From: Klebsiella electrica
Lineage (GTDB): Bacteria > Pseudomonadota > Gammaproteobacteria > Enterobacterales > Enterobacteriaceae
Direction: 5' to 3'
DNA: 64,000 nucleotides
Assembly (NCBI RefSeq): GCF_006711645.1
Contig: NZ_CP041247.1
Location: 2,604,001 to 2,668,000, forward strand
Shown here: piece after piece, positions 44,331 to 54,557 of the stretch
How the letters are laid out: each line of letters begins with the position of its first letter
Position numbering within the stretch: position 1 is the stretch's first letter
The notes under the pieces: generated by a model
Seen by the model: the letters and a program-made list of their open reading frames with translations, nothing else
Told to the model about the DNA's origin: nothing
Databases searched by the model: none
Made by a program: the position numbers and the translations under genes

Positions 44331-44346
44331 TGCAAAGTGCATGCCA
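44331..44346 (-). promoter_or_regulatory. Sigma-54 promoter of the guanidine operon
   Basis: Minus-strand TGGCATGCACTTTGCA matches TGGCACG-N4-TTGCA at every position but one, with GG-N10-GC spacing. Predicted start is near 44319, about 35 bases before the riboswitch. I did not find a clear NtrC site upstream, although nitrogen control is expected. Confidence 0.8.
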
Positions 44347-44452
44347 GGAAATTATTATCTTTAATTCAGTAAGATAGCTGGATGCGGCGTGACATCACAC
44401 CATAATGGGGAGTGGTTTTAGGGCAATGCGTAGATTTAGTGCAGGCAACCTG

Positions 44453-44473
44453 TGCGGCGGACAAGCCGCCGCA
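44453..44473. repeat. GC-rich stem-loop between guanidine operon and katG
   Basis: TGCGGCGG (44453-44460) pairs with CCGCCGCA (44466-44473) around ACAAG. No T run follows on either strand. It lies about 110 bp upstream of the sigma-54 promoter; function unknown. The remainder of 44347-44855 shows no gene. Confidence 0.5.
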
Positions 44474-44825
44474 GGCAATAAAGCGAAAACTGGAGCCGGG
44501 CACATTTTGCAACCCACCGCCGGGTGACAGAAACGCAGGCGATCAACCGCGATAACCTTATTTATCGCGGTAACGACAGCGGCCAGTAAATGACCAGAAT
44601 TCACCCGCTTAGCATTTTTTCAACCGCTGATTTTATCGTCAGACGCCTCGCGACAGTGTCCTATACTGATTAGCAAACGGCAGCCTACGTAAGCGGCTTT
44701 ACGTATTTTGGCTTTAATCCACAAATATTTCATGGATTTCTTTATTGCCTGTTGTTAAAAGGATATAACTATTAATTCCGTAGATTCTTTCAAGTATCAC
44801 TTATTGGTTGCAGTGTATATCGTAA

Positions 44826-47033
<2,208 letters not shown>

Positions 47034-47040
47034 TCTCCCT

Positions 47041-47071
47041 CCCCGGCTGGCGCTACGCCCGCCGGGGCTTT
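47041..47071 (+). terminator. Terminator after katG
   Basis: CCCCGGC (47041-47047) pairs with GCCGGGG (47061-47067), with inner GGCG/CGCC pairing, followed by CTTTTCCCC. It separates katG from the convergent ATPase gene. Confidence 0.65.
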
Positions 47072-47084
47072 TCCCCTTCCCCTC

Positions 47085-48110
47085 TTATGTTTTCCCCAGC
47101 TGCAATAACCGGCTGTAGGTACGCTGAATATCTTCCTGTTCGACATCCGCCACCAGTTCGCTCAGTCCGCAGGCAGCCACCACGATCAGCTGACACTGCT
47201 TTTCATAGAGCACATCCACCAGATTAATAAAACGCTGCTGCGCCGCCGGGCCTGCCTGACGCAAAGGCGGAACCGCATCCAGCAGCCAGCGCTCATGCCG
47301 TTTACAGAGCGCCAGATAATCCATCACCGATGTTGCCGCCATGCACAGTTGGTTGAAGGTGAAATGCAGAAAATGCGCCGGCGCAGAGGCGGCGTGCAGC
47401 GTACGATAGCCCACCTGCAGCGGCTGCGCGCTGACGCAGGGATCCGGTAGTTCAAGTCGCTGGCGGGTTTGTGCAGAGGGCTGCACCAGAAACCTCCCGC
47501 GGCAGAATGGATTTTCCGCCGGCGCATGGCGCGCCCGGTAATCCTCTTCACCATTGAGCGCGGCTATCGTCATGTGCTGTTTGATAAGCGCAATCGACGG
47601 CACAAAACGTTCGTGATACAGCGGGTTAGCCAGTAATTGATCCGGGGGGTAGTTGGAGGTAACCAGCAGAATGATGCCGCGTTGGAACAGCAGCGTAAGC
47701 AGCGCTTTCACCAACATGGCGTCGCCCGGATCGTGCAGATGGAACTCATCAAAACACAGGAGTCGACAGCCGTCGGTCATCTGTGCCAGCACCTCAGGCA
47801 GGGTTAGCGCGGGCTGCGCGTTCAGCCGCTGGTGCAGTTCGCGAAAGAAATAGTGGAAATGCACCCGGCGCTTTTCCGCCAGCGGCAGGCTGGTAAAGAA
47901 ATGATCGATAATAAAACTTTTGCCGCGCCCGGTACGCCCCCAGACGTACAGCCCTTTGGCGCCGGCGGCCTTGCCTGAGGTCAGTCCGCGCCCCAGCGTG
48001 TCCAGTTGATTAACCAGCGCCTGCTGATCTGCATCAAGGGCCAACGCCAGCTCCTGAGCCCGCTGCGCCATAAACGAAGTAAACCTGAATTCAGTCATTC
48101 CTTGCGTCAT
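47085..48110 (-). CDS. ZapE/AFG1-like ATPase, probable paralogue
   Basis: A 341-residue P-loop ATPase. Walker A GRTGRGKSF, Walker B LLCFDEFHLHD, sensor region LLVTSNYPPDQLL and the AFG1 C-terminal block INLVDVLYEKQCQLIV. E. coli ZapE (375 residues) modulates the Z-ring during stress; this sequence is shorter and clearly divergent, and it is next to katG rather than at the usual zapE locus near rplM, so it is probably a second copy. Two close ATG codons (48110, 48098) exist; CGAAGAG ahead of 48110 favours it. Confidence 0.85.
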   Translation of the reverse strand: MTQGMTEFRFTSFMAQRAQELALALDADQQALVNQLDTLGRGLTSGKAAGAKGLYVWGRTGRGKSFIIDHFFTSLPLAEKRRVHFHYFFRELHQRLNAQPALTLPEVLAQMTDGCRLLCFDEFHLHDPGDAMLVKALLTLLFQRGIILLVTSNYPPDQLLANPLYHERFVPSIALIKQHMTIAALNGEEDYRARHAPAENPFCRGRFLVQPSAQTRQRLELPDPCVSAQPLQVGYRTLHAASAPAHFLHFTFNQLCMAATSVMDYLALCKRHERWLLDAVPPLRQAGPAAQQRFINLVDVLYEKQCQLIVVAACGLSELVADVEQEDIQRTYSRLLQLGKT

Positions 48111-48356
48111 TTTCGCTCTTCGTGGTGTTACCGGCGCATCTGCCCCGGAAAAAGATGAGGAATCCTCATCGATTACACCTTCCCTGAACGACAATAACAA
48201 GCTTATCTGCAGCACAACGGTTTTATACCTCTCGCGGACCTGAAAAAAATCCATCGCTCTCTTCAGGGGCACATCAGCAGACTAAAACCTGCAAAAACAG
48301 ATAAATAGCATTGTTTATTCAGTAGCAGGTTGACTGTGCCGACCTACAAAAACCAA

Positions 48357-48380
48357 CGTTATATATTGACATATACAGCG
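48357..48380. promoter_or_regulatory. Candidate ModE (molybdate regulator) operator
   Basis: Half-sites CGTTATATA (48357-48365) and TATACAGCG (48372-48380) flank the six bases TTGACA; eight of the first ten positions are palindromic. Length (24 bp) and half-sites agree with ModE sites as I remember them (CGnTATATA..TATATAnCG). It overlaps the -35 element of the TonB receptor promoter, where binding would repress when molybdate is plentiful. Confidence 0.45.
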
Positions 48381-48394
48381 ATGTTTTTTATCTT
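48366..48394 (+). promoter_or_regulatory. Sigma-70 promoter of the TonB-receptor gene
   Basis: TTGACA (48366-48371), a 17-bp spacer and TATCTT (48389-48394). Transcript start near 48401, giving an 80-base leader. No classical Fur box was seen around it. Confidence 0.6.
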
Positions 48395-48483
48395 TTTGTC
48401 ATACAAATAAAAACCGTACCCTTCAGGCAGAGACGAGATTTTACCCGCCTCATTCCGCTTTCATTTGTCTGAACTCAAAATTA

Positions 48484-50607
48484 ATGCGCTCATATAAACT
48501 CGTTTTATTTACCGGGATGATTCCCTGTTCTCTCATTATGCCGGCAATGCCCGTATATGCGGCAGAAACCCTGGTTGTCACCGCAGAACCGCTTACGCAA
48601 TCCCTTGATGATGTTACGCCTGCCGCTGAACAGCAGGCTACGGTAGGCAACCTCGGCAAGCAGAAGTTGATTAACGTTCCGTGGTCCGTGCAGACGCTCT
48701 CCGACTCTCTGACCCGCCAGGTGCAGGCCAGCAGCGTCAAAGATATCTACCGTTATCTGCCCTCCGTCCAGGGCGACGGCGTTCGTCCGCAAACCCGCGG
48801 TATGCAGGGCAGCGTGGTCCAGAACAGCATGATTGATGGCCTGAACGTGGTGTCGACCACCGAGTACCCCGCTGAACAGTTTCAACGCATTGAGGTACTG
48901 AACGGTATGGCCGGCGCGTTATATGGCCCGGCGAACCCGGCAGGCATGTTTAACCTGGTCTCGAAACGGCCTACCGATGTGCCGCTGCGCAGGGTAACCG
49001 TTGGCGGTGGGACCGCCTCCGGCGCGAATGCCGCGTTGGACCTGAGTGGGCCGGTTGACGCGGCCGACAGAGTAAAATATCGCCTCAATCTGCGGGATCA
49101 GGACGGCAGCAGCTATACCCACGGTAGCCGTCAGCGCAACCAGTATGCGGGTCTGGCGCTCGACTTCCAGCTGACCGACCAGACGGTGCTGGAGAGCAAT
49201 TTCAGCTACTACCACTTCTATCAAAAAGGTCTTCCCGGCACTTTTGCCCTCGCAAAAGGCACCCGTTTCCCGTCACCGCTGGATCCGACCAAAAGCCAAT
49301 ATGGGCAGTACTACGCCGGCAACGACAACACCACCACAACCGGAAGCCTGCATATTAAGCATGATTTTGACGGTAACTGGCTGCTGGACATTGGCGTACT
49401 GCGCCAGATTGCCGACCGCGAATCCACCGCCGTGACCAATACGCTCACCGACAATCGCGGCCATTACACCACCACAACCGCCAACTCTGCCGCCAGCCGT
49501 TTTACCATCAACAGCTATCTTGCCAATCTTACCGGCAGCGTCGAGACGGGCTGGCTGCAGCATGATCTGGCGGTCGGCATGCGCGGTTTCGTGTGGAAAA
49601 ACGACAATCCACGCAAAGGCGGGACGCAAACGCTGGGACACGCCTCGCTGGCGGAAAATCCTGATTACGCCCGCCCTGCTTACCCGGACTTCACCGATCG
49701 CTATCATTCGGCCACCACCACGCAGCACGTTTTTTTACTGAGCGATACGCTGACTTTCACCCCGCAGTGGAGCCTGCTGCTCTCGGGTAGCGAAAACCTG
49801 TTCACCGTCGACAATTACAACAAAAGCGGAAATCGCAGCAGCAATCATGATGACCGGGGTTCCAGCGGCTCAGCCAGTCTGATGTATAAACCGGTGGAGA
49901 ATGTAACGCTCTACACGACCTGGGCAAACAGCATGCAACAGGGCGACACGGCGCCGGCCGGAGCCAGTAATGCCGGAGATGTTCTCGACCCTTATCGTAG
50001 CCATCAGCTGGAAGTCGGCGCGAAATATGCCCCGCACCGCGACCTGCTCTTAACCGCGGCGCTATTCCAGGCCGAACGTCCGTTCGCCTACACCAACGAT
50101 AGCGGCGATTTTGCCGAAGACGGTACGCAAAAAAACCGCGGGCTGGAGCTGATGGCCGACGGACACGTCACCTCTAACCTGCGACTGTTCGGCGGCGCTA
50201 CCTGGCTCGACCCGCGTCTGCATAATACCTCGAGCGCGGATGCCGATGATAAGCAGGTTGTCGGCCTGCCGCGCTTCACCGCCAACCTGCTGGCCATTTA
50301 CAGCATCGACCCGGTTCCTGGACTCGACGTCAACGGCAATATTCACTACGTCGGGCGCCGGGCGACGGATAATGCCAATGACAGCTGGGTCGCCAGCTAT
50401 ACCACCGTGGATATCGGCAGCAACTACCGCACCCGACTGTTTGGCACCGACACCACCTTCAGGTTAGCAATTACTAACATTACTAATCGCCACTACTGGA
50501 CCAACATCGTGCCCGGCGCGCTGACAGGCTATACCGGCGCAGGTTACGCCAGCGCTCAGCCCGGCGCACCGCGCGAAGCGACGGCGTCAGTACAGTTTGA
50601 TTTCTGA
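48484..50607 (+). CDS. TonB-dependent outer-membrane receptor
   Basis: A 707-residue siderophore-receptor-type barrel. Signal peptide to about residue 27 (MPVYAAE), then a TonB-box-like ETLVVTAEP, a plug domain (RYLPSVQGDGVRPQTRGMQG, IEVLNGMAGALYGPANPAGMFNLV split over the plug) and a 22-strand barrel ending in VQFDF with terminal Phe. The FhuA/FepA-like family usually imports ferric siderophores, but the promoter lacks a Fur box and carries a ModE-like site. The next gene encodes a periplasmic binding protein 9 bp downstream. Substrate unknown. Confidence 0.92.
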   Translation: MRSYKLVLFTGMIPCSLIMPAMPVYAAETLVVTAEPLTQSLDDVTPAAEQQATVGNLGKQKLINVPWSVQTLSDSLTRQVQASSVKDIYRYLPSVQGDGVRPQTRGMQGSVVQNSMIDGLNVVSTTEYPAEQFQRIEVLNGMAGALYGPANPAGMFNLVSKRPTDVPLRRVTVGGGTASGANAALDLSGPVDAADRVKYRLNLRDQDGSSYTHGSRQRNQYAGLALDFQLTDQTVLESNFSYYHFYQKGLPGTFALAKGTRFPSPLDPTKSQYGQYYAGNDNTTTTGSLHIKHDFDGNWLLDIGVLRQIADRESTAVTNTLTDNRGHYTTTTANSAASRFTINSYLANLTGSVETGWLQHDLAVGMRGFVWKNDNPRKGGTQTLGHASLAENPDYARPAYPDFTDRYHSATTTQHVFLLSDTLTFTPQWSLLLSGSENLFTVDNYNKSGNRSSNHDDRGSSGSASLMYKPVENVTLYTTWANSMQQGDTAPAGASNAGDVLDPYRSHQLEVGAKYAPHRDLLLTAALFQAERPFAYTNDSGDFAEDGTQKNRGLELMADGHVTSNLRLFGGATWLDPRLHNTSSADADDKQVVGLPRFTANLLAIYSIDPVPGLDVNGNIHYVGRRATDNANDSWVASYTTVDIGSNYRTRLFGTDTTFRLAITNITNRHYWTNIVPGALTGYTGAGYASAQPGAPREATASVQFDF

Positions 50608-50615
50608 GGAACAAC

Positions 50616-51638
50616 ATGAAAAAGATAGCCGCTGGTCTGCTTTCGCTGCTACTCGCTTTCCCGGTGCTGGCCGACCGTCAGGTGACGGACGATGCCGGGC
50701 ACCCGGTGATATTGCCCGATCGGGTGACTCAGGTGGCAGAGGGGTGGTTCGCGCACCACTCGCTGCTGATGACGCTCGGCGTCGGCGACCGTATCGTCGC
50801 CACGGTTAACCGTCCGGATAGCCGCCCGTGGATGTTTCATATCGCTCCCCGGCTCAATCAGGTGCTGATAAGTCGCGGCCCCCACTTCACCAGCGAAGCG
50901 CTGCTGACGCGCGATGCTCAGGTGGTCTTTGTGGCGCAGGGCAATGGCGATGCGGACGCCTATCGCCAGGCGGGATTAGCCGTGATGGAAATGCACTTTA
51001 CCGACTACCCGTCGCTGGCCCACGCCGTAGAGACCACTGCAGCGGTCTTCGATACGCCCCAGGTTCGGGCCAGGGCCCAGGCGTACAACCGGTATCTGCA
51101 ACAGGTTATCGCCGTTACCGCTCAGCGCAACCGGGGTCTGACGGACGGCGAGCGGCCGCGGGTGCTGCATATCCAGTCGCTGAAGCCTCTTAAGGTTGAC
51201 GGCAGCCATACGCTAATCGATACCTGGATTCACCTGGCCGGTGGGCGAAACGCCGCGGCGGAAATCTCCGGCAATATGCAGGAAATTTCCCCGGAGAAAG
51301 TGCTCGCCTGGCAGCCAGATATCATCATCCTCGGCGCCGGGTGCGGCGATTTACAGCACTCGGCTTATGGCAAGCTGTTCGCGCCGCTACGGGCGGTAAA
51401 AAACGGCAAGGTCTGGCAGAATCCGGCAGGCGTGTTCCCGTGGGATCGCTACGGCACGGAAAGTGCGCTGCAGATCCAATGGGCGGCGAAACGGTTGCAA
51501 CCACAGCGTTTTAACGATCTGGATATGATCGCCATCACCCGCGATTTTTATCAGCGCTTTTTCGATTATTCGCTGACCGGGTCGGAAGCAGAACGGATAT
51601 TACAGGCGCTGCCGCCGCAGGTAAAAGTGGGCCAGTAA
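50616..51638 (+). CDS. Periplasmic metal/siderophore-type binding protein
   Basis: A 340-residue BtuF/FecB-class (PBP class III) binding protein. Signal peptide cleaved after about residue 19 (AFPVLA), followed by DRQVTDDAGHPVILPDRVTQ, the family start, EALLTRDAQVVFVAQG in the first lobe, a long central helix and PEKVLAWQPDIIILGAG in the second. Nine bp after the TonB receptor gene, hence one uptake unit. No permease or ATPase follows, so the pair must share an importer encoded elsewhere. Confidence 0.88.
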   Translation: MKKIAAGLLSLLLAFPVLADRQVTDDAGHPVILPDRVTQVAEGWFAHHSLLMTLGVGDRIVATVNRPDSRPWMFHIAPRLNQVLISRGPHFTSEALLTRDAQVVFVAQGNGDADAYRQAGLAVMEMHFTDYPSLAHAVETTAAVFDTPQVRARAQAYNRYLQQVIAVTAQRNRGLTDGERPRVLHIQSLKPLKVDGSHTLIDTWIHLAGGRNAAAEISGNMQEISPEKVLAWQPDIIILGAGCGDLQHSAYGKLFAPLRAVKNGKVWQNPAGVFPWDRYGTESALQIQWAAKRLQPQRFNDLDMIAITRDFYQRFFDYSLTGSEAERILQALPPQVKVGQ

Positions 51639-51857
51639 GCAGCGGCTCAGCGCATCATGCTGGCCGCCGGTGTCATGGTCATTTACTTCAAATCTGTCGG
51701 CCACCCTGCGAAGAAACCAGCGTATCCAGTAGACATTTTGCATATCGGCGAGATTTTTTGCTGTGGAAGTCCCATGGGAAGAGGAATTAAAAATTTAAAA
51801 CCATTAACAATCTAATAACATTAGCAGGCAAACATTTTATCTGAGGAAAATAATAAT

Positions 51858-53267
51858 ATGTCTACCACCCAGGTTCTGGGGGATGCGCCTTTTGCACCCG
51901 CAGAACACCCCCACTCCAGCTTAACCCGCCGCATTGATGCCCTGCCTGCCTCTGTCGGCCTGTGGTCGTTTATTACTCTGCTGGCGCTGGGCGGCTTCTT
52001 TGAGCTCTACGATCTTTTTCAGACCGGGTATATCAGTACCGGACTGCTGGCAGAACATATTTTTCATACCGACCAACAGGGCATTTTTGGCATCTCCGAT
52101 CAGGCCTCATTTGCCTCGGCCACCTTCTTCGGATTATTTATCGGCGCCAGTCTGCTGGCGCCGCTGGCGGACAAGCTGGGCCGCCGATTGACCTTTATGT
52201 TTGCGCTGGCCTGGTACGGCGCGTTTTCACTGCTGATGGCTTTCCAGAACAGCGCCGAAGGGGTCATCTTGTGCCGCTTCCTGGTTGGTATTGGGCTGGG
52301 AATTGAACTGGTGACCATCGACACCTACCTGAGCGAATGGGTCCCGACCCATCTGCGCAACAAAGCGTTTGCCTTTGCCTTTTTTATCCAGTTTCTCTCG
52401 GTTCCCGCCGTCGCGCTGATGTCATGGATGCTGGTCCCGACGACGCTGTTCGGCCTGACCGGCTGGCGCTGGGTGATCATCTTTGGCGCACTGTGTTCGC
52501 TGATCATTTGGGTCATCCGCAAAAAATTGCCGGAGTCGGCCCGCTGGCTGGAGGTGAAAGGTCGCCATGCGGATGCGCACGCGGTGATGTGTCAGATGGA
52601 GCGGCGCTGTGGCGTCACGCCTTCGCCGCAGCATATCCCGGACACCCGGGAAGCGCAGCGCAAAAGTGGAACCTTTAAAGAGATCTGGGCGCCGGAATAC
52701 CGTAGACGAACCCTCATGCTGATGGTGATGAATTTCTTTCAGGCGATCGGCTTTTTTGGCTTCGGCAACTGGCTGCCGGCGCTGCTTTCCGGCCAGGGGG
52801 CGAGCATTACCCACAGCCTGCTGTACGCCTTTTTTATCACTCTCGCCTACCCGCTGGGCTGCTTGTTCTGCACCCGCTTTGTCCACCGGTTTGAGAATAA
52901 GTGGCAGATCGTTCTTTCCGCGCTGATGACGGTGGTGTTCGGTACCCTGTTTGCGCTGCAGAATAACCCGGTGATGCTGGTTGTCTGCGGGTTTATGATT
53001 ACCTGGTCCAACGCCTGGCTGACCATCAGCTATCATGCCTACCAGGCGGAAATCTTCCCGACGCGGATTCGCGCCAGAGCCGTGGGCTTTTGCTACTCGT
53101 TCAGCCGCCTGTCAACGGCGCTCACCAGCCTTCTGATCGGCCTGATTTTACAATACTCCGGCACCCCGGGGGTGATTAGCTTCATCGTGGCCAGCATGCT
53201 GATGGTGATGCTCTCGGTGGGTATTTACGGCCCGAAAACCCGCGGTATCGAGCTGGAAAATATCTGA
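51858..53267 (+). CDS. MFS transporter, sugar/organic-acid porter type
   Basis: A 469-residue inner-membrane carrier with 12 predicted membrane segments. N-half motif ADKLGRRLTFMFAL (the GxxxDxxGRR-type loop), DTYLSEWVPTHLRNKA after segment 4, and PESARWLEVKGRHADA in the central loop (the PESPRWL sugar-porter motif). The C-half has AYQAEIFPTRIRARAVGF. A proton-coupled aromatic acid or sugar carrier is likely, substrate unknown. It has its own 219-bp upstream region and is convergent with the LysR gene. Confidence 0.87.
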   Translation: MSTTQVLGDAPFAPAEHPHSSLTRRIDALPASVGLWSFITLLALGGFFELYDLFQTGYISTGLLAEHIFHTDQQGIFGISDQASFASATFFGLFIGASLLAPLADKLGRRLTFMFALAWYGAFSLLMAFQNSAEGVILCRFLVGIGLGIELVTIDTYLSEWVPTHLRNKAFAFAFFIQFLSVPAVALMSWMLVPTTLFGLTGWRWVIIFGALCSLIIWVIRKKLPESARWLEVKGRHADAHAVMCQMERRCGVTPSPQHIPDTREAQRKSGTFKEIWAPEYRRRTLMLMVMNFFQAIGFFGFGNWLPALLSGQGASITHSLLYAFFITLAYPLGCLFCTRFVHRFENKWQIVLSALMTVVFGTLFALQNNPVMLVVCGFMITWSNAWLTISYHAYQAEIFPTRIRARAVGFCYSFSRLSTALTSLLIGLILQYSGTPGVISFIVASMLMVMLSVGIYGPKTRGIELENI

Positions 53268-53402
53268 CTGTCCGCTGCGCCGCCGGGTGATTATCGGCGG
53301 CGCAGTCGGCTCATGGCGGGCAATCGTCAGCGCACTAAGCCGTAGTCTGCCAAATGAATATGCCATTGAGCCCCAGGGACGGCCTCCCATACCCCGTCCA
53401 TG

Positions 53403-54284
53403 TTAATTAAAAATGACCTGCGCATCGGCAAAACATTTTTCCGCCAGCGACGAGACCGGCTGCTGGCTGCGCATAATCAGCGCCAGCTTTGAATCCACTT
53501 CGGTGTCGGCGATGGGCATAATCTCCAGATTATCGCTTAACGCCTCCAGACCATTGTTGAGCGGCATAATGGCGCAGCAAATTCCCGCCTGTACCGCCTG
53601 GATAATCTGGAAGGTAGAATCGCTCTCAAAGACATATTTCGGCGTTAACCCTTTACTCTTAAAGCTCATCTCAATGGATTCACGGTAATACATCCCTTTG
53701 CTGAGAAAACCCAGCGGTAATGCGGCCAGCGTTTCCCAGTCCGGCGCACCTTCGGCAAACTGAAAATGGCGTTTATCATGCAGCAGCCCCATTCGCGTTG
53801 CGGGCAGCCATTTGACGTTGAAAAGCAGGCTATCGACGTGCTGGAGGTAGCAGATGCCCAGATCGAGCTGATTACGGCTGACGCCATCGATTATCTGTTC
53901 CGAGGTAAGAGACAGCAGGCTGAACTGCAGCTCCGGATACTTCCCGGCCAGCGGTTTAATCAGCTGCATCGGATTAAGGCTCGCCAGCGGCACCATGCCG
54001 ACCCGCAGTTGCCCCACCATCTGGCCGCGACAAATCGCCGCTTCCGCCTCCAGCCCGTCATGGGCCGCCAGCAGCGCCCGCGCCCAGGCCAGAATACGCT
54101 CGCCTTCCGCGGTAAACCCCTCAAACCGCTGGCCGCGCTGAATCAGAACCAGATTGAGTTCCTCTTCCAGATTGCGAATGCGCATCGAAAGCGTCGGCTG
54201 CGTGATATGACACAGCGCCGCGGCCTGGCCAAAATGACGCGTTTGATCGAGTGCGATCAGGTATTTGAGCTGTTTAATATCCAT
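53403..54284 (-). CDS. LysR-family transcriptional regulator
   Basis: A 293-residue regulator. N-terminal winged HTH at residues 1-60 (KQLKYLIALDQTRHFGQAAA, ITQPTLSMRIRNLEEEL), then the effector-binding domain with two Rossmann-like lobes (LRVGMVPLASLNP, LDLGICYLQHVDSL, GICCAIMPLNNGLEAL). It is 273 bp downstream of the molybdoenzyme gene on the same strand and convergent with the MFS gene, so either could be its target. CbbR/CysB-like members of this group control formate dehydrogenase genes in some bacteria; application here is inference. Confidence 0.88.
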   Translation of the reverse strand: MDIKQLKYLIALDQTRHFGQAAALCHITQPTLSMRIRNLEEELNLVLIQRGQRFEGFTAEGERILAWARALLAAHDGLEAEAAICRGQMVGQLRVGMVPLASLNPMQLIKPLAGKYPELQFSLLSLTSEQIIDGVSRNQLDLGICYLQHVDSLLFNVKWLPATRMGLLHDKRHFQFAEGAPDWETLAALPLGFLSKGMYYRESIEMSFKSKGLTPKYVFESDSTFQIIQAVQAGICCAIMPLNNGLEALSDNLEIMPIADTEVDSKLALIMRSQQPVSSLAEKCFADAQVIFN

Positions 54285-54557
54285 GGTTAATCCAGTGGGT
54301 GATACGCGAACGCCGGCGCGATGCAGACTCCCCTCGCCCGGTCAAAAATATGTTATTTAAATGTTACGTTCAGCATCCGCCAAATACAAGCCGCTCAGGC
54401 GCTTGCGGAAGCGACGATTTATCGCGGCCAGGTGCAGAGCCGTCAGGGGGGGGACAGGGGCTACGGGGTTGCGTCGGCCCTGGCATCAAGCTGATGCTGG
54501 CGCCAGAATAGCGAGAGTTCGCTGCCGACTCTGCGGTCGGCAGCGGTCGCGGACAGA

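Noticed and set aside
44347..44600. NtrC enhancer for the guanidine operon.
   Set aside because: Segments such as GTGCAGGCAACCTGTGC resemble half-sites but do not fit GCACY-N4-TGGTGC; not called.
48273..48483. Fur box for the TonB receptor gene.
   Set aside because: I scanned for GATAATGATAATCATTATC-like sequence and saw no good match; the palindrome present fits ModE better.
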